DNA from: Nitrococcus mobilis Nb-231
Lineage (GTDB): Bacteria; Pseudomonadota; Gammaproteobacteria; Nitrococcales; Nitrococcaceae
Assembly (NCBI RefSeq): GCF_000153205.1
Contig: NZ_CH672427.1
Coordinates: forward strand, 643,857 to 707,856
Direction of reading: 5' to 3'
Length of the DNA: 64,000 nt
The notes beneath the pieces were generated by a model. That model did no database searches. It saw only the letters and a program-made list of their open reading frames with translations, and was not told the origin of the DNA. Shown here in pieces: positions 62,269 through 64,000 of this stretch (within the stretch, counting starts at the first letter, position 1; every line of letters begins with the position of its first letter). The translations under genes and the position numbers were made by a program.

Positions 62269-63054
62269 ATGACCACCGCATCGGAACAGGTGCTTGCCAT
62301 CACCATCAGCGGGATCTTAACCGCCGATGACATCGAACAGTACCGAACCGCACTCAAGGAGAAGCTCGCGCGTCATGAACGCATCGGGCTCTGGGTGGAC
62401 TTCTCCGAGCTGGCGGATGTCAGTGCCGAGGCGCTGTTTGCCGGCGTCAAAGCCGATCTCGAGCTGTTCGGACGCCTCGATCGATTCACCCGCTATGCAC
62501 TCGTCTCCGACAAGCAATGGCCGCAGGCGCTCATCGACTTTCTGCAGCCGCTATTTCCGGCACGGCCGATGCAGCTGTTTCCGAGCGCGCAAAGAGCGAT
62601 GGCACTGCAATGGGCGGCCGAGGCCACGAAGCCTCCGACAAGCGTGCCCCCGGCGGTGCGGTTTCTACCGACGACAGCTGACGATGTCCTTGCTTTCGAG
62701 ATCAATGACGTGACTGCCGCTCCCGAGATGCCCGACGTCACCGCGAAGTTCAACTCCTTCCTGGTGAAACACGACCGCGTTCGCCTCCTCAACCGCATCC
62801 GGCATTTCGCCGGTATCGATCCGAAAATTTTTATGCAAAGCGGTCTGGTGTCGATGAAGCTCGCCGCCTTGCAGAAAGTCGGGCGTTACGCCATCGGCGG
62901 CGCGCTGACCTGGATGGCGGAGATCATCGAAACTATGAACCCGGCTTTCACCGATATCGACATGCGGGTGTGCCCGGCGGATCAGGAGGCCGCGGCCTGG
63001 CGCTGGATCGGTCCCCAACCGACGGGGACGAATAAGAGCCGTGGTGCGAGATGA
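62269..63054 (+). CDS. Two-domain STAS/SpoIIAA-like protein
   Basis: 261 residues. The N-terminal domain ([60 protein letters not shown]) is a SpoIIAA-like fold of the SEC14/STAS type. The C-terminal half ([20 protein letters not shown], then [20 protein letters not shown]) repeats it: after the second domain the [10 protein letters not shown] strand matches the first one's Y-A-L-V-SDKQW. Such proteins are found near stress and ion-transport genes. AAGGA precedes the ATG at 62269. Its stop overlaps the start of the V-ATPase subunit B gene (ATGA). Confidence 0.8.
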   Translation: MTTASEQVLAITISGILTADDIEQYRTALKEKLARHERIGLWVDFSELADVSAEALFAGVKADLELFGRLDRFTRYALVSDKQWPQALIDFLQPLFPARPMQLFPSAQRAMALQWAAEATKPPTSVPPAVRFLPTTADDVLAFEINDVTAAPEMPDVTAKFNSFLVKHDRVRLLNRIRHFAGIDPKIFMQSGLVSMKLAALQKVGRYAIGGALTWMAEIIETMNPAFTDIDMRVCPADQEAAAWRWIGPQPTGTNKSRGAR

Positions 63055-64000
63055 CCCAACTGCTCAGCCACTACCGCAATATCCTCAGCATCGTCGGCGG
63101 CATCGTGCGGGTGCGAGTGCCCCAGGGCCGTGCGGGACAGCCCACGCCGGCGCGTTTCCGCGATCTCGCGAGTCTGCGCAAGGCGAACGGCGAGACGATG
63201 CTCGCTCAGGTGATCCGCATCGACGGCGAGGTGGTCTCGCTGCAGGTCTTCGGCGGCACTGCGGGGCTCACCACTGAGGCCTCGATCCGCTTTCTCGGCC
63301 ATCCCATGCGGGTGACCTGTTCGCAGAACGTCCTCGGGCGGGCGTTTTCCAGCACCGGTGAGCCCATCGACCGCGGCCCCGCGCTCACCGAAGACCGCAA
63401 GGTGGCGATCGGCGGCCCGTCGGTGAATCCCATGCGCCGGGTGATGCCAACGCGCATGATCCGCACCGATGTGCCCATGATCGACGTGTTCAACTCGCTG
63501 GTGGAGAGCCAGAAAATCCCGATCTTCTCGGTCGCCGGCGAGCCCTACAATGCGCTGCTCGCGCGCATCGCCATCCACGCCGATGCCGATGTGGTGGTGT
63601 TCGGCGGCATGGGACTGATCTTTGACGACTATCACTACTTCCGCCAGCGTTTCCTGGACGCCGGCGTGTTCGCGCATACAGTGATGTTCGTCAATCTTGC
63701 CTCGGACTCGGTGGTCGAGCGCCTGCTGGTGCCGGACATGGCCCTGGCGGTGGCCGAACGCTTCGCCGTGGAGGAAGGCAAACGCGTGCTGGTGTTGCTC
63801 ACCGACATGACCGCCTTCGCCGACGCCATCAAGGAGGTGGGCATCAGCATGGAGCGAGTGCCCTCCAACCGCGGCCACATGGGCGATCTCTACTCCCAGC
63901 TCGCACGTCGCTACGAGAAGGCCTGCGATTTCCACGGCGCCGGTTCGGTCACGGTGTTGAGCGTCACCACCATGCCCGGCGACGATGTTACCCACCCGGT
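63051..64000 (+). CDS. V-type ATP synthase subunit B, partial (runs off window)
   Basis: The first 316 residues or so: N-terminal beta barrel ([20 protein letters not shown]), [40 protein letters not shown], the [20 protein letters not shown] segment, and [20 protein letters not shown]. The degenerate nucleotide-binding loop [15 protein letters not shown] has no catalytic P-loop lysine, as expected for the B subunit, and [19 protein letters not shown] follows. B subunits alternate with catalytic A subunits in the V1 head. The gene before it is a STAS-like protein rather than subunit A. ATG 63051 lies in an ATGA overlap. Confidence 0.92.
   Translation, partial: MTQLLSHYRNILSIVGGIVRVRVPQGRAGQPTPARFRDLASLRKANGETMLAQVIRIDGEVVSLQVFGGTAGLTTEASIRFLGHPMRVTCSQNVLGRAFSSTGEPIDRGPALTEDRKVAIGGPSVNPMRRVMPTRMIRTDVPMIDVFNSLVESQKIPIFSVAGEPYNALLARIAIHADADVVVFGGMGLIFDDYHYFRQRFLDAGVFAHTVMFVNLASDSVVERLLVPDMALAVAERFAVEEGKRVLVLLTDMTAFADAIKEVGISMERVPSNRGHMGDLYSQLARRYEKACDFHGAGSVTVLSVTTMPGDDVTHP

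Noticed and set aside
62982-63995. 337-codon minus-strand frame at the right end
   Set aside because: Antisense to the V-ATPase subunit B gene, which has no stop inside the window and is the real gene.
1-64000. CRISPR array or rRNA operon
   Set aside because: No regularly spaced direct repeats of 25-40 bp and no rRNA motifs seen; the (CGAA)11 tract has no spacers.

Overview
The window looks like the chromosome of a gammaproteobacterium of high but uneven G+C. The family set points that way: OpgG/OpgH periplasmic glucan synthesis, MlaC/Ttg2D proteins, a DamX-like SPOR protein, a PagL-like lipid A deacylase, MetR/MetE, class Ia NrdAB, RhlE and a FliK/FlhB-tail pair. A V-type ATPase subunit, an eight-haem cytochrome and a B12-riboswitch-controlled nrdAB suggest an environmental, possibly chemotrophic lineage related to Chromatiales. 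That placement is an inference; there is no rRNA in the window.

Region 1 (1-10.95 kb) is a graveyard of accessory DNA. It starts with a LysR fragment, a secreted DNRLRE-type protein and a decayed hicAB toxin-antitoxin pair. Flavohaemoglobin (hmp), a REP-associated tyrosine transposase with a scattered family of REP-like palindromes, a ZIP metal transporter and a voltage-gated K+ channel with a zinc-ribbon tail follow. From 5.64 kb there are three gene units (a ParE/RelE-type toxin-antitoxin pair, an Abi-C-like protein, a two-helix membrane protein). Each is bounded by matched inverted core sites of GTTRRRY/RYYYAAC type. Next come an IS4 scrap, a gene cut in two by an intact IS5-family element with TTAG target duplication, and the N-terminal 60-odd codons of an integron-type integrase. 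I read this as a relic integron.

Region 2 (10.97-18.6 kb) holds B12-independent isozymes. nrdAB is transcribed leftward behind a cobalamin riboswitch, and metR and metE are divergent. Region 3 (18.6-31.5 kb) holds envelope functions: a Sir2 scrap, an MlaC-like protein, an AttH-like lipocalin with its ABC transporter, a three-lipoprotein operon including an M48 protease, a DUF523/DUF1722 protein, a DUF3634-like protein, BrkB, a PMP3/YqaE peptide coupled to DUF4112, and an EEP-family membrane protein. Region 4 (31.6-45 kb) holds polysaccharide precursor enzymes (CapI-like epimerase, TviB-like dehydrogenase), a Wzz-like protein, a second MlaC, two PRC-barrel proteins, OpgGH, DsrE, thioredoxin, PagL and a predicted beta-barrel protein.

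Region 5 (45-59 kb) is the most unusual. Two copies of an 80-residue peptide gene lie 10.4 kb apart. The peptide has a double-glycine leader-like N terminus. The coding copies differ by one silent base, and each sits behind the same strong sigma-54 (-24/-12) promoter block, although the surrounding DNA has clearly diverged. Between and around them are a small exported protein, a PilZ protein, a 5'-truncated CsgG-like gene, a YiaV/YiaW-type HlyD-DUF3302 pair, a 5'-truncated HAD gene coupled to an octahaem-TPR cytochrome, tRNA-Glu, a DamX-like protein, and a FliK-FlhB-tail pair. Upstream of copy 2 lies a heavily decayed exonuclease-RecQ-UvrD-type helicase carrying a (CGAA)11 tract. Region 6 (59-64 kb) holds a small surface-antigen-like protein, rhlE, a nonsense-mutated Pat acetyltransferase remnant, a two-domain STAS/SpoIIAA-like protein and the start of a V-type ATP synthase subunit B that runs off the window.
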